In this document: piece after piece, positions 5,778-6,179 of the stretch
Position numbering within the stretch: position 1 is the first letter of the stretch
Layout of the letters: each line of letters begins with the position of its first letter
Source of the DNA: Candidatus Methanoperedentaceae archaeon
GTDB taxonomy: Archaea; Halobacteriota; Methanosarcinia; Methanosarcinales; Methanoperedenaceae
Assembly (NCBI GenBank): GCA_013331375.1
Contig: DUGO01000173.1
Coordinates: 6,530 to 12,708 of the forward strand
Length of the DNA: 6,179 nucleotides
Direction of reading: 5' to 3'
Notes under the pieces: generated by a model
Database searches by the model: none
What the model saw: only the letters and a program-made list of their open reading frames with translations
Told to the model about the DNA's origin: nothing
Position numbers and translations under genes: made by a program

Positions 5778-5786
5778 TAAAAATAC
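5778..5786 (-). promoter_or_regulatory. Weak TATA-like element upstream of secE
   Basis: In the 69-bp gap between ftsZ and secE the coding strand reads CGAAAG then GTATTTTTA (5786-5778), a plausible BRE plus TATA. Initiation about 25 bp downstream would fall near 5757, inside the longest secE reading frame. If real, secE must start at one of the internal GTG/TTG codons (5735 or 5726). The evidence is only composition and spacing. Confidence 0.3.
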
Positions 5787-5834
5787 CTTTCGATGGGTAT
5801 TCCCGCATACTCCTGTAGTCCTGCCTGCGCACTC

Positions 5835-6179
5835 CTACCGGATGAAGTCAATGTCGTACATCTTGACGCCCGTGCCTGGCACCTTTCCCAGTATCTGGGG
5901 TGACCTCACACCAGTGACCACGAGCATCGTGCGAATGGTGTTCTCAAGCGTCGGGTCTATCCTCGCTCCCCAGATTATGCGGGATTCCTTGTCCACAAGG
6001 TTATACACCTCTTCAACAACACTCTGCGCCTCTGCAATCGTCATGTCCGGACCGCCTGTGACATTCACAAGCGCAGACTTTGCGCCTGATATGTCCACGT
6101 CAAGGAGAGGGCTCCGGAGCGCCTTCTGTACGGATTCCACCGCCTTGTTCTCACCCTCGGCTTCGCCAAGACCTATCAT
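5835..6179 (-). CDS. ftsZ: Cell division GTPase FtsZ, C-terminal part (cut by the window edge)
   Basis: The last 114 residues of FtsZ; the gene continues beyond the right edge and the first visible Met ([10 protein letters not shown]) is internal. It corresponds to the region just after the T7 catalytic loop and contains the C-terminal domain: [40 protein letters not shown], then [10 protein letters not shown] and RTMLVVTGV. FtsZ polymerises on GTP into the division ring at mid-cell. The GTP-binding motif and catalytic loop lie outside the window. The protein ends KMYDIDFIR, with a short linker and a compact I-D-F-I-type tail like many archaeal FtsZ proteins, the probable docking peptide for membrane anchors such as SepF. 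The gene stops (TAG, 5837-5835) 69 bp before secE in the same orientation, an arrangement seen in several euryarchaea. Confidence 0.95.
   Translation of the reverse strand: MIGLGEAEGENKAVESVQKALRSPLLDVDISGAKSALVNVTGGPDMTIAEAQSVVEEVYNLVDKESRIIWGARIDPTLENTIRTMLVVTGVRSPQILGKVPGTGVKMYDIDFIR

Overview
The window reads as archaeal DNA, most likely from a euryarchaeote of the methanogen/ANME kind. The right third carries, all on the minus strand, the end of an FtsZ gene, a Sec61-gamma-type SecE, a stand-alone NGN-KOW Spt5 and an archaeal-type ribosomal protein L11. These four sequences are archaeal in character. The lineage below that is my inference from their general look, and I could not place it more precisely.

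Reading the minus strand in transcription order (right to left): partial ftsZ (5835-6179), a 69-bp gap with a weak promoter-like element, secE (5511-5765), spt5 (5056-5514, ATGA overlap with secE), rpl11 (4562-5044), a 371-bp non-coding gap (4191-4561), then a contractile-tail module. The module contains the tail sheath (2835-4190), tail tube (2426-2821), a tail assembly chaperone (2055-2420) with a -1 frameshift extension ending at 1828, a short tape measure protein (227-about 1813) and the start of a DNA-circularisation-N-like tail protein (1-230, cut by the window edge). In many archaea rpl1, rpl10 and rpl12 follow rpl11. Here the tail module stands in their place, in the same orientation.

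The tail genes follow the order of phage Mu and other myoviruses: sheath, tube, chaperone plus frameshifted chaperone, tape measure, gpN-like protein. The chaperone gene ends in a run of nine A on the coding strand. Slipping back one base there opens 79 further codons in a frame with no other gene, so the G/GT programmed-frameshift device of bacterial tails appears to be present in an archaeal tail module. The genes are close-packed and mostly have strong Shine-Dalgarno sites, so they look like an intact, expressed operon. The gap ahead of the sheath holds a TATA-like element inside a striking inverted repeat with 14-bp matching arms, a plausible promoter with an operator.

Together: a housekeeping secretion/transcription/translation operon followed by an integrated or domesticated contractile tail. 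It could be a provirus, a tailocin-like particle or another contractile injection device. No head, integrase, lysis or baseplate-spike genes are in view, so the window alone cannot decide between these.
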